From contig DASSTJ010000183.1 in assembly GCA_035707965.1 (NCBI GenBank), positions 10,444 through 74,443 on the forward strand: a stretch of 64,000 nucleotides of DNA, read 5' to 3'. The notes beneath the pieces were generated by a model, which was not told the DNA's origin, searched no databases, and saw nothing but the letters and a program-made list of their open reading frames with translations. Of this stretch, positions 8,044 to 19,274 are shown piece by piece. Position 1 is the first letter of the stretch. Each line of letters opens with the position of its first letter. Source of the stretch: DASSTJ01 sp035707965. Its GTDB lineage: Bacteria > Actinomycetota > Actinomycetes > Actinomycetales > Angustibacteraceae. A program made the translations under genes and the position numbers.

Positions 8044-8770
8044 GCAGCACGTCCTGGGCCTCGATGAGGTGCTCGAGGCGCAGGGTCACGTCGAGGGGCA
8101 GGCCGTGGGCGATGCGCGGCCCGGTTCCTCCGACGAGCAGCGGCGTCAGCGTCAGGCAGAGCTCATCGAGCAGGTCGTGCGACGCGAGCTCGCTGAGCAG
8201 CGCCGGGCCGCCCTCGCAGAGCACCCGCGGCAGGCCGCGGGCCGCGAGCTGGTCGAGGCACGCGCCGACGTCCACCGTCTGCTCGCCGGTCGTCATGACC
8301 GACGCCGGCCCGAGCCGCCGCTCGATCTCGCCACAACGGTCCGGGTCGGCGTCCGCCACCGTGACGACGACGACCGGCCCGCCCCCTTCCGGGGGTTCGA
8401 GCAGCGCGTCCGGCAGCGCGAGCGAGCGCGTCACCACGGCCAGCGTGGGCACTGGCGCCAGGCCCAGCGCAGCACGCACCCGCCGCCACGACTCCCGGAC
8501 CTGCACCGCCCGGTAGCCCTCGGCGCGCACCGTGCCCGCGCCGACGAGCACGACGTCGCTCAGCGCTCGCAGCGCGGCGAAGACCCGCACGTCCGACTCG
8601 GTGTTGATGGTGCCGGTGCGACCGTCGGGACCGGTGGCCGAGCCGTCCAGCGTCGACACGAAGTTGGCGCGGACCCAGGGGCGGTCGGGCTGCGCGGGGT
8701 AGGCGTAGAGCCGTGCCAGGTCCTCGTCGTCCAGCTCGGCCAGGTCCGGAACGGTCGTCACGTAGGGCAC
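8000..8770 (-). CDS. pyrimidine reductase family protein (RibD C-terminal domain)
   Basis: 256 residues beginning at a GTG. The RibD-C/DHFR-like fold is shown by NFVSTLDGSATGPDG (36-50), the NADPH-loop motif GAGTVRAEGY (77-86) and VLCEGGPALLSEL. Full-length RibD also has a deaminase domain, which is absent here. Stand-alone members are common in actinobacteria and many are annotated as riboflavin-type reductases without proof. No riboflavin genes are nearby. A CAGACT hexamer 6 nt upstream of the GTG could be a weak leaderless -10 box. The 3' ends of this gene and the hydrolase gene overlap. Confidence 0.8.
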   Translation of the reverse strand: MPYVTTVPDLAELDDEDLARLYAYPAQPDRPWVRANFVSTLDGSATGPDGRTGTINTESDVRVFAALRALSDVVLVGAGTVRAEGYRAVQVRESWRRVRAALGLAPVPTLAVVTRSLALPDALLEPPEGGGPVVVVTVADADPDRCGEIERRLGPASVMTTGEQTVDVGACLDQLAARGLPRVLCEGGPALLSELASHDLLDELCLTLTPLLVGGTGPRIAHGLPLDVTLRLEHLIEAQDVLLTRWVRRARVPTGS

Positions 8771-8937
8771 GGCGCGAGTCTGCCAGCACGCCGCACCGCC
8801 TCGCGTGGCTGGGAGGTGGCCGGCCGGGCAGGAGCGACAGCCGGCGGAGGGCGTCTCGCAGGTCGGCGGAAAGGTTGTTCCTGCCCGTCGGTCCGGTCTG
8901 ACGTGCGCGGTGGGACCCGGCTGGCCAGGGTGGTGGC

Positions 8938-10860
8938 ATGCACCTGTTCACCGTGTGGGCGCCGGACGCCCGGAGCGTCGACGTGCAGCTGGGCGCCGGC
9001 ACCGAGCTCGTCGAGCACGCGCTGCAGCGCCGCGCCGACGGGTGGTGGGGCATCGAGGTCGAGAGCGCGGGCCACGGCACCGACTACGCGTTCCGGGTGG
9101 ACGACGGGCCCGGCACCCCAGACCCGCGCAGCGCGTGGCAGCCGGACGGCGTCCACGGTCCGAGCCGCGTGTTCGACCCCGGGCGGCACCTGTGGCACGA
9201 CCACGGCTGGGCCGGACCGCAGGGCGGCGCGGGGGTGCTTGGCGGTCTCCTCTACGAGCTGCACGTCGGCACGGTCACGCCGCAGGGCACGCTCGCCGCC
9301 GCGGAGCAGCGCCTTGACGCGCTCGTCGACCTCGGCGTCGACGTGGTGGAGCTCATGCCCGTGGCGGCGTTCCCGGGCCGCTGGGGCTGGGGCTACGACG
9401 GCGTGCAGCCCTATGCGGTCCACGAGGCCTACGGCGGCCCGGGCGCGCTGCAGCACTTCGTCGACGCGTGTCACCAGCGGGGCCTCGGCGTCTGCCTCGA
9501 CGTCGTCTACAACCACCTCGGACCGAGCGGCAACTACCTGTCGAGGTTCGGTCCGTACTTCACCGACCGACACCACACGCCGTGGGGCGAGGCCGTCAAC
9601 CTCGACGGCCCGGGCAGCGACGAGGTGCGGCGGTGGGTCGTCGACAACGCCCTGCGCTGGTTCGGCGACTTCCACGTCGACGCCCTGCGTCTCGACGCCG
9701 TCCACGAGCTCAAGGACGACTCGCCGCGCCACGTGCTCGCCCAGCTGTCCGACGAGACGGCCGCTCTCTCGGCACGCCTCGGGCGTCCGCTGGGGCTCAT
9801 CGCCGAGAGCGACCTCAACGACCCGCGCACCGTGGCGCCGACGACGCGCGCCGCCGGTCCGTCGTCCGCACCCTCGGTGCACGAGAGCACGCAGGCTGTG
9901 GCCCTCACCACCGGACTGGGGCTGACCGGCGGGCTCGACGTGGTCATCCCGCCCGTGCCGGCCGAGAGCCTGGCCGTCGGCCGCGGGAGTGCGAGCAGGA
10001 CCGCGGGCGGCCTCGGCATGACAGCCCAGTGGGACGACGACCTCCACCACGCGCTGCACGCCCTGCTGACGGGCGAACGGCAGGGCTACTACGCCGACTT
10101 CGGCTCGCTCGAGGTCCTCGCCAAGTGCCTCACCGAGGTGTTCCGGCACGACGGCTGCTGGTCGAGCTTCCGGCAGCAGGTCTGGGGTCACCCCGTGGAC
10201 CGAGCCACCCAGGACGGCCGGCGGTTCGTCGGCTACCTGCAGACTCACGACCAGGTGGGCAACCGTGCCACCGGCGACCGGATCAGCGCGAGCGTCACGC
10301 CCGGCCAGCTCGCCATCGGGGCGGCCCTCGTGCTCACGTCCACCTTCACCCCCATGGTGTTCATGGGGGAGGAGTGGGCGGCCTCGACGCCGTGGCAGTT
10401 CTTCACCGACTTCGATGACCCGCAGCTGGCCGAGGCCGTGCGCGAGGGACGGCGCGCCGAGTTCGCCGACCACGGATGGGCGGCGGACGCCGTGCCCGAC
10501 CCGCAGTCGCCGACGACGCGCGACGCCTCGGTCCTCGACTGGGGCGAGCGCGAGCACGGTCTGCACGGTCGGGTGCTCGACTGGTACCGGTCGCTCGTCG
10601 CCCTGCGCCGGCGTTCACCGCAGCTTCGCAGCGGTCGCCTCGACGAGGTGCAGGTGAGGTGGGACGACGCCTCCCGGTGGCTCGTCGTGGCGCGGCCGGG
10701 ATGGCGGGTCGCTTGCAACCTCGCCGAGACGCGCCAGCCGGTGCCGCTGGACGTGGACCTGGACCGTGCGGTCGTGGAGCTCAGCTGGTCGGCGAGCGCC
10801 GAGATGAGCGAGCGCACCGTCGCGCTGGACGGGCACGACGTCGTCCTCCTCCACTTCTGA
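8938..10860 (+). CDS. treZ: malto-oligosyltrehalose trehalohydrolase TreZ with an internal insertion
   Basis: 640-residue GH13 enzyme that releases trehalose from the maltooligosyltrehalose made by TreY. An N-terminal carbohydrate-binding-like beta domain (1-95) is followed by the barrel: nucleophile D253 (DALRLDAVH), acid/base E290 (LIAESDLND) and transition-state stabiliser D438 (THDQVGN). Odd feature: between DPRTVAP and GGLGMTAQWDDD there are about 50 extra residues (roughly 306-356) that I do not expect in TreZ; the family normally goes almost straight from DPR to the AQWDDDLHHA motif. The insertion is in frame and rich in Ala, Gly, Thr and Ser. The gene faces zapE and lies about 1.7 kb from the end of treY. 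Confidence 0.92.
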   Translation: MHLFTVWAPDARSVDVQLGAGTELVEHALQRRADGWWGIEVESAGHGTDYAFRVDDGPGTPDPRSAWQPDGVHGPSRVFDPGRHLWHDHGWAGPQGGAGVLGGLLYELHVGTVTPQGTLAAAEQRLDALVDLGVDVVELMPVAAFPGRWGWGYDGVQPYAVHEAYGGPGALQHFVDACHQRGLGVCLDVVYNHLGPSGNYLSRFGPYFTDRHHTPWGEAVNLDGPGSDEVRRWVVDNALRWFGDFHVDALRLDAVHELKDDSPRHVLAQLSDETAALSARLGRPLGLIAESDLNDPRTVAPTTRAAGPSSAPSVHESTQAVALTTGLGLTGGLDVVIPPVPAESLAVGRGSASRTAGGLGMTAQWDDDLHHALHALLTGERQGYYADFGSLEVLAKCLTEVFRHDGCWSSFRQQVWGHPVDRATQDGRRFVGYLQTHDQVGNRATGDRISASVTPGQLAIGAALVLTSTFTPMVFMGEEWAASTPWQFFTDFDDPQLAEAVREGRRAEFADHGWAADAVPDPQSPTTRDASVLDWGEREHGLHGRVLDWYRSLVALRRRSPQLRSGRLDEVQVRWDDASRWLVVARPGWRVACNLAETRQPVPLDVDLDRAVVELSWSASAEMSERTVALDGHDVVLLHF

Positions 10861-10875
10861 CGCCTTTCGTACCCC

Positions 10876-11970
10876 TCAGAAGTCATCGAGAGGTGGCAAA
10901 CCCATCGGACGTGGGAGGGAGGTCGGGCCTGCGTGAGCCTCGCGCGCGAGCGCAGTCAGCCGTGACAGGCAGCGTAGGTACTTCTTCCGGTACCCGCCCT
11001 GAAGCAGCTCTGACGCGAACAGACCATCGAGCCGGTCGCCGCTGGCCGCCACGGGGACGTCCCGGTCGTAGAGGCGGTCGACCAGCGCCACCAGCCGCAG
11101 CGCGACGTTCTGGTCGGTGACGGTGCGCACGCCGGTGAGCCCCACGCCGGTCACGTCGTCGACGAGCGCGCCGAACCGACTCGGGTGGAGCCGGGAGAGG
11201 TTGCGACACAGCGCGTCCAGCTCGTCGAGTGTCGCCCCGGGCCGTCCCGACGCCCATGCGGTCACCTCGTCGGCGGTCCACGGGTCGGGGGGCTCCGGGA
11301 GTCCGCGGTGGCGGAAGTCCTCGCCCTCGATGCGCACCACGTCGAACCGGGACGAGAGCGCCTGGATCTCCCGCAGGAAGTCGCCGGCCGCGAAGCGGCC
11401 CTCGCCCAGCGCCCCGGGCAACGTGTTGGACGTCGCGGCGAGCGCGACACCGGCTTCGGCCAGCCGGCTGAGAAGCGTCGACATCAGCACGGTGTCGCCA
11501 GGGTCGTCGAGCTCGAACTCGTCGATGCACACGAGGCGGTGAGCCGACAGCACGTCAACGGTCTCCGCGAAGCCCAGCGCCCCGACGAGGTTCGTCAGCT
11601 CGACGAACGTCCCGAAGACCTTCGGAGCGGGCGCCTCGTGCCACACCGCCGCGAGCAGGTGCGTCTTGCCGACGCCGAACCCGCCGTCGAGGTAGACGCC
11701 GCGCGCAGGAGTGGTGCGGCGCCGGCGCAGCAGACCGTGCCGGCGAGGGCGCCCGATGCCCTCCGCGAATGCCCCCAGCGTCTCGACCGCCTGTGCCTGG
11801 CTGGGGTGCTGCGGGTCGGGCCGGTACGACGCGAAGCGTTCCCCCGCGAAGCGCGGCGGTGGCTGGAGCTCGGCGAGCAGCGTGTCTCGGTCGACGACGG
11901 GACGCCGGTCCGCCAGGCGGGGGATGTCGACTGCCGGCTCACCGACGTCCGGCCGCGACCCCTCGCTCAC
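10876..11970 (-). CDS. zapE: AFG1/ZapE-family AAA+ ATPase
   Basis: 364 residues from GTG at 11970. Walker A is GGFGVGKTH (96-104, Lys 102), Walker B is VCIDEFELDD, and sensor 1 is AATSNTLP. In E. coli, ZapE binds FtsZ and acts in division under stress; the mitochondrial homologue AFG1 acts in respiratory-complex quality control. The actinobacterial role is not established. The C-terminal half (FASELLQGGYRKKYLRCLSRLTAL) is the usual family ending. Its GTG overlaps the TGA of the truncated gene upstream by 4 bp, but a leaderless -10 box inside that gene suggests independent expression. It converges with treZ with only 15 bp between stops. Confidence 0.9.
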   Translation of the reverse strand: MSEGSRPDVGEPAVDIPRLADRRPVVDRDTLLAELQPPPRFAGERFASYRPDPQHPSQAQAVETLGAFAEGIGRPRRHGLLRRRRTTPARGVYLDGGFGVGKTHLLAAVWHEAPAPKVFGTFVELTNLVGALGFAETVDVLSAHRLVCIDEFELDDPGDTVLMSTLLSRLAEAGVALAATSNTLPGALGEGRFAAGDFLREIQALSSRFDVVRIEGEDFRHRGLPEPPDPWTADEVTAWASGRPGATLDELDALCRNLSRLHPSRFGALVDDVTGVGLTGVRTVTDQNVALRLVALVDRLYDRDVPVAASGDRLDGLFASELLQGGYRKKYLRCLSRLTALAREAHAGPTSLPRPMGLPPLDDF

Positions 11971-12464
11971 CCGAGAACCCTACGCACCGGCCCAGCTTCT
12001 GACGGCTTTGGCACCCCTCTCACGGCCTCGACCAAGCACGTGCGCCGCATCAGGTCGAACGCCGTGCGCATGATCGAGGTGGCGCGCCGACCATGCACCG
12101 CCACGACGTCACCGTCCCACCACTCGGAACGGTGGCATCCTTCGGGCGCGCGGCCAGGTCGGGCCCGAGGTGTCGGCGTGCTCAGGTGCAAGGGAAGCGG
12201 TCGACCGAGTGGCGGTCGCCAGGCGCCATGCAGCCAGGCCGCGGTCAATCCGACGACCACGGCGTCAGGAGCCATGACAAGGTGCTGGGCGGCCAGGCGC
12301 GCCTCGTCGGTGACCTCCGTGCCGGCGTCGAGGTAGACGCCCCGCAGCACCCGTTGCCACGCGCGGCCCGCGAGCATCCGTCGCGTCACCCCGTGCGCGG
12401 CAGCCTGCGCAACGGTGACGGGGCGACCCCGCAACGCATCGGGGACATGACCTGACCGAGGCAT
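11967..12464 (-). pseudogene. truncated AbiEi-like/DUF559-family protein remnant
   Basis: 165 codons from ATG at 12464. The N-terminal part (VTVAQAAAHGVTRRMLAGRAWQRVLRGVYLDAG) is the winged-helix start seen in type IV toxin-antitoxin AbiEi antitoxins and in actinobacterial proteins that continue into a DUF559 endonuclease-like domain. The middle (VVVGLTAAWLHG and the block ending TSIMRTAFDLMRRTCLVEAV) matches the segment before that catalytic domain. After about residue 147 the similarity stops, and the frame ends on the zapE start codon. The family is usually about 280-320 residues, so the C-terminal half is missing. No cognate toxin is adjacent. A short functional protein cannot be excluded. 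Confidence 0.6.
11971..11982 (-). promoter_or_regulatory. leaderless -10 box for zapE
   Basis: Reading leftwards, TAGGGT (11982-11977), six nucleotides, then the zapE GTG. The element lies inside the end of the truncated AbiEi-like gene. Confidence 0.6.
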
Positions 12465-12585
12465 CCCACCAGCATGATCGATCCCCGAGTCTCGCGCTGG
12501 AGGCCTGTGGATGACCGACTTCCGGTGAGTTTGCCACCGCTCGAACTCAGGTGTGACGTAGCAAAGGCGCCAGGAGTGGACGGAG

Positions 12586-15063
12586 TCAGCGGCGCACGAG
12601 GAGCGCCACCGGAAGGCTCTGAAGCAGCCCCTGCAGCCGGACGGCCCCGCCCTCGACCACGTGGCCGGTCAGCACGTCGGTCCACTCGCCGTCCGGCAGG
12701 AAGACGGTGTGCTCCTGCCAGCCGCCGTACCGCTCCAGCGACACGGCGAGGCGAGTGACGACGGCGACGACGTGAACGTCGGTCGCCTCGCCGCGGGAGG
12801 GGCCACGCCCGAGGGCGAACGCGTTGCCGGTCGTCGTGGCGATCGCCTGGTACTGCGCGGACTCACCGACGAACCACTCGGGCCGGTCGCGGCGGAGCCG
12901 CAGTGCCCGACTGGTGAGGAGCAGCTTCTCGTCGGCGAGGTCGCGTGGCGAGGCTCCCGAGTCGAGCCGAGCCAGACGGTCTCGCCGCTCGGAGAAGTCG
13001 ACCGGACGACGGTTGTCGGGGTCCACGAGCGAGAGGTCGACCAGCTCGGTGCCCTGGTACACGTCGGGCACGCCGGGCGCCATCAGCTGCAGGAGCTTCT
13101 GGCCCAGCAGCACCGCGCGAACCGGGTCGGCGGTGGCGGCGAGCCAGGCGTCGAGCGCCTCGGTGACCCCGGTGTCGCCCAGCACGCCGTCCACGAACCG
13201 GTGCACGGCGTCCTCGTAGTCGACGTCCGGTGAGGTCCAGCTCGTGCGCACCTTCGCCTCGCGGATGGCCTTCTCGACGTAGCGGTGCAGCCGTTCGCCG
13301 CTGATCGGCCAGACGCCGACCAGCGTCTGCCACAGCAGGTACTCGGTGCGTGGATCGACGAGCGGGTCGCGGTGCGGCGCTGCGGCCGTCCACCAGCCAC
13401 GCGCCGTCTCCGCCCACGCGGCGGGCAGCTCCGACAGCACGGCCAGGCGCGCGCGGACGTCCTCCGACCGCTTGGTGTCGTGCGTCGACAGCGTGGTCAT
13501 GGTCGTCGGCCACTCGCGCTGAAGTCGCTCGGCGAACGCGTGTACCTCCTCGCTGGCGATGCCGAAGCGATCCGGATCGCCGCCCACCTCGTCGAGGCTC
13601 GCCAGCCGGAACCACCGGTAGAACGCCGTGTCCTCCACGCCCTTGGCCATCACCGGTCCGCACGTCTGCTGGAACCGGACGAGGAACTCCCTGCGCCGGG
13701 GCTCGTCGGCCAGCCCGGCGCTGCCGACCTCACGGCCCAGCGCCAGGTCGCGGACGAGGTCCACCGTGTCGTGCCGGAACTCCGGCAGCTGGGCGCGAGC
13801 GATCTCGGCTGCCGTCTCGAGCGCGTGCACCGAGGGCCCGGGCGGTGGCTCACCGGGCACGACGTAGGCGCGGTACCGGTCCATCGCCACGAGCAGCTCA
13901 CGCAGCGCCTCGTGCAAGCCGCGCGGGGTGTGGTCACGCAGGCGCACGTCGTCGTCACAGATCGAGCGGAGCAGGTCGACGAGGCGGTGCACCTCGGCGT
14001 ACTGGGCGCCGGTGACCACCTCACGCTTGGCCTCGTCGACCACGGCCGTGATGTCGGGTGGGTCGCCGGTGAGCTCGGTGAGGAGCGCCGACAGGGGAGC
14101 CGCGCCGGCAGGGTCGACGAACAGGCCGCCGACGCGCAGCAGCGTGTCGTAGCCGGTCGTGCCGGCGCAGCGCCAGTCCGCCGGCAGGGTCTCGCTCCCC
14201 TCGAGGATCTTCTCGACGACCACCCAGCTCCCCGACGTCCGCTCGGCGAGTCGCGCGAGGTAGCCGCGAGGGTCGGCGAGGCCGTCGGGGTGGTCGATGC
14301 GCAGGCCGTCGAGAGCGCCGTCCGCGACGAGCGTCAGGAGCAGGTCGTGCGTGGCGTCGAACACCGCCGGGTCCTCCACGCGTACCGCCGCGAGCGTGTC
14401 GACGTCGAAGAACCTGCGGTAGTTGAGCTCTTCGTCGGCCACCCGCCAGTGGGCAAGCCGGTACCACTGCCGGTCCACCAGCTCGGTCAGGGGGAGCTGC
14501 TCCGTGCCCGGCCGGACCGGAAGCTCGTGCTCGAAGTAGCGCAGCACCGGCTCGTCGCCCTCCGGGCCACCCGTGCCCAGCTCGAGCTGAGACTGCGCGA
14601 GCACCTGCCCGATCCGCGCGCCCAGCACCGGCATGAGCAGCGCGTGCGACGGCACCGACCAGTCGACGTCGAACCACGATGCGTACGGCGAGCCGGGCCC
14701 GTCGCGCAGCACCGACCACAGCTGCGCGTTCAGCCAGGCGGGCGTCGGCACGGCCATGTGGTTAGGCACGACGTCCGCGACCGCGCCCATGCCACGCTGG
14801 TGCAGCCGCTCGACCAGCTCGCCGAAGGCGGTCTCTCCGCCGGCTTCGGTGTTGAGCCGGGAGTGGTCGACGACGTCGTAGCCGTGCCTCGAGCCCGGCA
14901 GTGGCTGCAGGATCGGCGACAGGTAGACGTGGCTCACGCCCAGCTCGTCCAGGTAGTCGACCAGCCCGGCGGCGTCCGCGAACCCGAAGTCTGGAGTGAT
15001 CTGCAGCCGGTAGGTGGACGTCGGCACGGGCCGGCCGGGAGCGGGTCGCGATGCCGGTCTCAT
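12586..15063 (-). CDS. treY: malto-oligosyltrehalose synthase TreY
   Basis: 825-residue GH13 enzyme that turns the reducing-end alpha-1,4 link of maltodextrins into a trehalose-type alpha-1,1 link. Visible motifs: TSTYRLQI at the start, HGYDVVDH, DVVPNHMA (98-105), nucleophile region DGLRIDHPDG with D257, acid/base E284 in WVVVEKILEG, and the third catalytic Asp in STHDTKRSEDVRARL. Length is typical. It lies downstream of glgX on the same strand, so debranching and trehalose formation are probably coordinated. The 214-bp gap to glgX carries repeats that may affect expression. The stop is followed by 121 bp with no gene before the AbiEi remnant. Confidence 0.95.
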   Translation of the reverse strand: MRPASRPAPGRPVPTSTYRLQITPDFGFADAAGLVDYLDELGVSHVYLSPILQPLPGSRHGYDVVDHSRLNTEAGGETAFGELVERLHQRGMGAVADVVPNHMAVPTPAWLNAQLWSVLRDGPGSPYASWFDVDWSVPSHALLMPVLGARIGQVLAQSQLELGTGGPEGDEPVLRYFEHELPVRPGTEQLPLTELVDRQWYRLAHWRVADEELNYRRFFDVDTLAAVRVEDPAVFDATHDLLLTLVADGALDGLRIDHPDGLADPRGYLARLAERTSGSWVVVEKILEGSETLPADWRCAGTTGYDTLLRVGGLFVDPAGAAPLSALLTELTGDPPDITAVVDEAKREVVTGAQYAEVHRLVDLLRSICDDDVRLRDHTPRGLHEALRELLVAMDRYRAYVVPGEPPPGPSVHALETAAEIARAQLPEFRHDTVDLVRDLALGREVGSAGLADEPRRREFLVRFQQTCGPVMAKGVEDTAFYRWFRLASLDEVGGDPDRFGIASEEVHAFAERLQREWPTTMTTLSTHDTKRSEDVRARLAVLSELPAAWAETARGWWTAAAPHRDPLVDPRTEYLLWQTLVGVWPISGERLHRYVEKAIREAKVRTSWTSPDVDYEDAVHRFVDGVLGDTGVTEALDAWLAATADPVRAVLLGQKLLQLMAPGVPDVYQGTELVDLSLVDPDNRRPVDFSERRDRLARLDSGASPRDLADEKLLLTSRALRLRRDRPEWFVGESAQYQAIATTTGNAFALGRGPSRGEATDVHVVAVVTRLAVSLERYGGWQEHTVFLPDGEWTDVLTGHVVEGGAVRLQGLLQSLPVALLVRR

Positions 15064-15132
15064 GCGGGGGGCTGCGTCGATGTCACCATGCCCGCCACCT
15101 CAGCAGGGCGACGAGCTTCGTGCCAGTCGGAC

Positions 15133-15248
15133 GTGCGGCGATGGGTGCGGCACGGTGGTTGCGATCGCAGCCGGTTGGCCAGCACCCATGCCAGCACTCA
15201 TGCCCGCACTCATGCCCGCACGGGTTGTGCGGCGATGGGTGCGGCACG
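15133..15248. repeat. direct and tandem repeats in the glgX-treY gap
   Basis: A 22-bp unit (core GATGGGTGCGGCAC) is present identically at 15133-15154 and 15227-15248. Between them, three 12-bp tandem units of the form CAGCACTCATGC run from 15180 to 15215. The segment GCACCCAT (15182-15189) is the reverse complement of ATGGGTGC inside both flanking copies (15141-15148 and 15235-15242), so two mutually exclusive hairpins are possible in the glgX-treY transcript. Confidence 0.7.
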
Positions 15249-15277
15249 TTGGCGGTCCGGTGTCCTGATCGCGGGAC

Positions 15278-17434
<2,157 letters not shown>

Positions 17435-17548
17435 GGGGCTCTTCCGTCGGGGGAGGGGAAACCACCCTAGTGTGCAGCAGCCCCCGGCCAGGTCAGCCGC
17501 CGGCCGGTCCGACGCCGGCGCCGGTCACCCACGGGACCACGCCCGCTG

Positions 17549-19192
17549 TCACGGCAGTGCGCGCGCCAGGATCGCGTCGACGTCGAGGCCGCTGGGAAGC
17601 GTGCCGAACGTGAGGCCACCCTCGTGCTCGCCGCGGGTCGCGACGTAGGCGTCGGCCACCGCGTTCGGCGCGAACCGGACGAGCAGCGAGGCCTGCAGCA
17701 CGGTCGCCAGCCGCTCCACCAGCCCGCGCGCGCCGGCCTGCCGCTCGGCGTCGTCCGTCACGTCTCCTGCTCGCAGCTCGCCGACGAGCGAGCTGATCGC
17801 CGCGTCCAGCCGCCGGTCCGCACCGGCGGCCAGGTCGAGCTCGGAGAGCACGGAGTCGACGGCCTCGGGCGACCGGTCCAGCGCCCGCAGCACGTCGAGG
17901 GCGTTGACGTTGCCCGACCCCTCCCAGATGGAGTTCACCGGCGCCTCGCGGTACAACCGGGCGAGCCCGTTCTCCTCGATGTACCCGTTGCCACCAAGGC
18001 ACTCCATCGCCTCGGCCACAACGGGGGCCGTGCGCTTGCACACCCAGTACTTGCCGAGCGCCACGGCGAGGCGGCCGAACGCCGTGTCGCCCTCGTCGAC
18101 GGCGCTCGCGAGGCGCATGCCCAGCGTGGTAGCGGCCTCGGACTCGATGGCCAGGTCGGCGAGGACGGCCTTCATGAGCGGTTGGTCCGCGAGTCGTGCG
18201 CCGAACGCCGAGCGGTGCCGTGCGTGGTGGAGGGCGCGCACGACCGCCAGTCGCATGGTGGCGGCCGATCCGAGCACGCAATCGAGCCGGGTGGCTGCGA
18301 CCATGTTCACGATCGTGCGGACGCCGCGGCCCTCGTCGCCGACGCGGGCTGCCCAGGTGCCGTCCAGCTCGACCTCCGCCGAGGCGTTCGACCGGTTGCC
18401 CAGCTTGTCCTTCAGACGCTGCAGGGCCCACACGTTGCGGCTCCCGTCGTCCAGCACCCTCGGCACCGCGAAGCAGGTCAGCCCGCCCGGTGCCTGGGCC
18501 AGCACGAGGAAGAGGTCGCTCATCGGGGCAGAGCAGAACCACTTGTGACCGGTCAGCCGGTAGGTGTGCGCGCCCTCCACCGGACCGCCAGGCGTGGGCA
18601 CGGCGAGGGTGGTGTTGGCGCGGACGTCGCTGCCGCCCTGCTTCTCGGTCATGCCCATCCCGGCGACGGCGCCCGCCTTGTCCGCGGCGGGGCGCAGCAC
18701 GGGGTCGTAGACCCGGGACTCGAGCCGGTGCTCCCACACCGCGGCGAGGTCCGGGTCGGTCCGCAGTGCCGGCACCGCCGCGTACGTCATCGAGACCGGG
18801 CAGCCGTGCCCTGCCTCGACCTGCGACCAGACGTAGAAGCCGGCAGCGCGGGTGACGTGGGCACCGGTTCCCTTCGGCTCGCTCCAGGGTGCACCGGCCA
18901 GCCCGGCCGCGACGGCCGTGGTCATGAGCTCGTGCCACGCCGGGTGGTAGTCGACCTCGTCGACCCGCACCCCGCGGGCGTCGTGGGTCCGCAGCCGCGG
19001 GGTGAACGTGTTGGCGTCCTCACCGAGCTGCTGGGCGTGTGCGGTGCCGGCCTGCCGGCCGAGCGCGCGCAGGTCGTCGGCCTTCGCCTCGGCGCCGTGC
19101 CGCCGAACGGCCTCGACCAGGGCCACGTCGTCCGAGAAGACGTCCCGGTCGACCAGCGGAGGTACCTGGTTCGTGACCTCGTGGGTGCTCAT
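17549..19192 (-). CDS. aidB: acyl-CoA dehydrogenase superfamily protein, AidB-like
   Basis: 547 residues, close to the 541 of E. coli AidB. Visible ACAD features: GMGMTEKQGGSDVRANTT (FAD/substrate region), HKWFCSAPMSD, the FAD-binding stretch RSAFGARLADQPLMKAVLADLAIE, and ECLGGNGYIEENGLARLYREAPVNSIWEGSGNV, which is the AidB-type C-terminal motif. In E. coli this flavoprotein is induced by alkylating agents and binds DNA; true acyl-CoA turnover is weak. Whether this one acts in DNA protection is inferred from length and motifs only. No LexA box was seen upstream. A TACCGT hexamer 8 nt before the ATG may be its -10 box, 56 bp from the divergent yihY-like -10. Confidence 0.82.
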   Translation of the reverse strand: MSTHEVTNQVPPLVDRDVFSDDVALVEAVRRHGAEAKADDLRALGRQAGTAHAQQLGEDANTFTPRLRTHDARGVRVDEVDYHPAWHELMTTAVAAGLAGAPWSEPKGTGAHVTRAAGFYVWSQVEAGHGCPVSMTYAAVPALRTDPDLAAVWEHRLESRVYDPVLRPAADKAGAVAGMGMTEKQGGSDVRANTTLAVPTPGGPVEGAHTYRLTGHKWFCSAPMSDLFLVLAQAPGGLTCFAVPRVLDDGSRNVWALQRLKDKLGNRSNASAEVELDGTWAARVGDEGRGVRTIVNMVAATRLDCVLGSAATMRLAVVRALHHARHRSAFGARLADQPLMKAVLADLAIESEAATTLGMRLASAVDEGDTAFGRLAVALGKYWVCKRTAPVVAEAMECLGGNGYIEENGLARLYREAPVNSIWEGSGNVNALDVLRALDRSPEAVDSVLSELDLAAGADRRLDAAISSLVGELRAGDVTDDAERQAGARGLVERLATVLQASLLVRFAPNAVADAYVATRGEHEGGLTFGTLPSGLDVDAILARALP

Positions 19193-19262
19193 GCACCGGC
19201 ACGGTACGCCGCCGGGTCGCTCGACGGGTCGTGTCGAAAGGCCCTGGTCAGCGGGCCACGGC

Positions 19263-19274
19263 TACCGTGGAGGC
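19263..19274 (+). promoter_or_regulatory. leaderless -10 box for the YihY-family gene
   Basis: TACCGT at 19263-19268, then GGAGGC, then GTG at 19275. The GGAGG abuts the start codon and is too close to act as a normal Shine-Dalgarno, so leaderless initiation is favoured. Confidence 0.55.

Noticed and set aside
15180..15215. Short tandem repeats considered as a CRISPR array
   Set aside because: Units are 12 bp with no spacers, and no cas genes are in the window.
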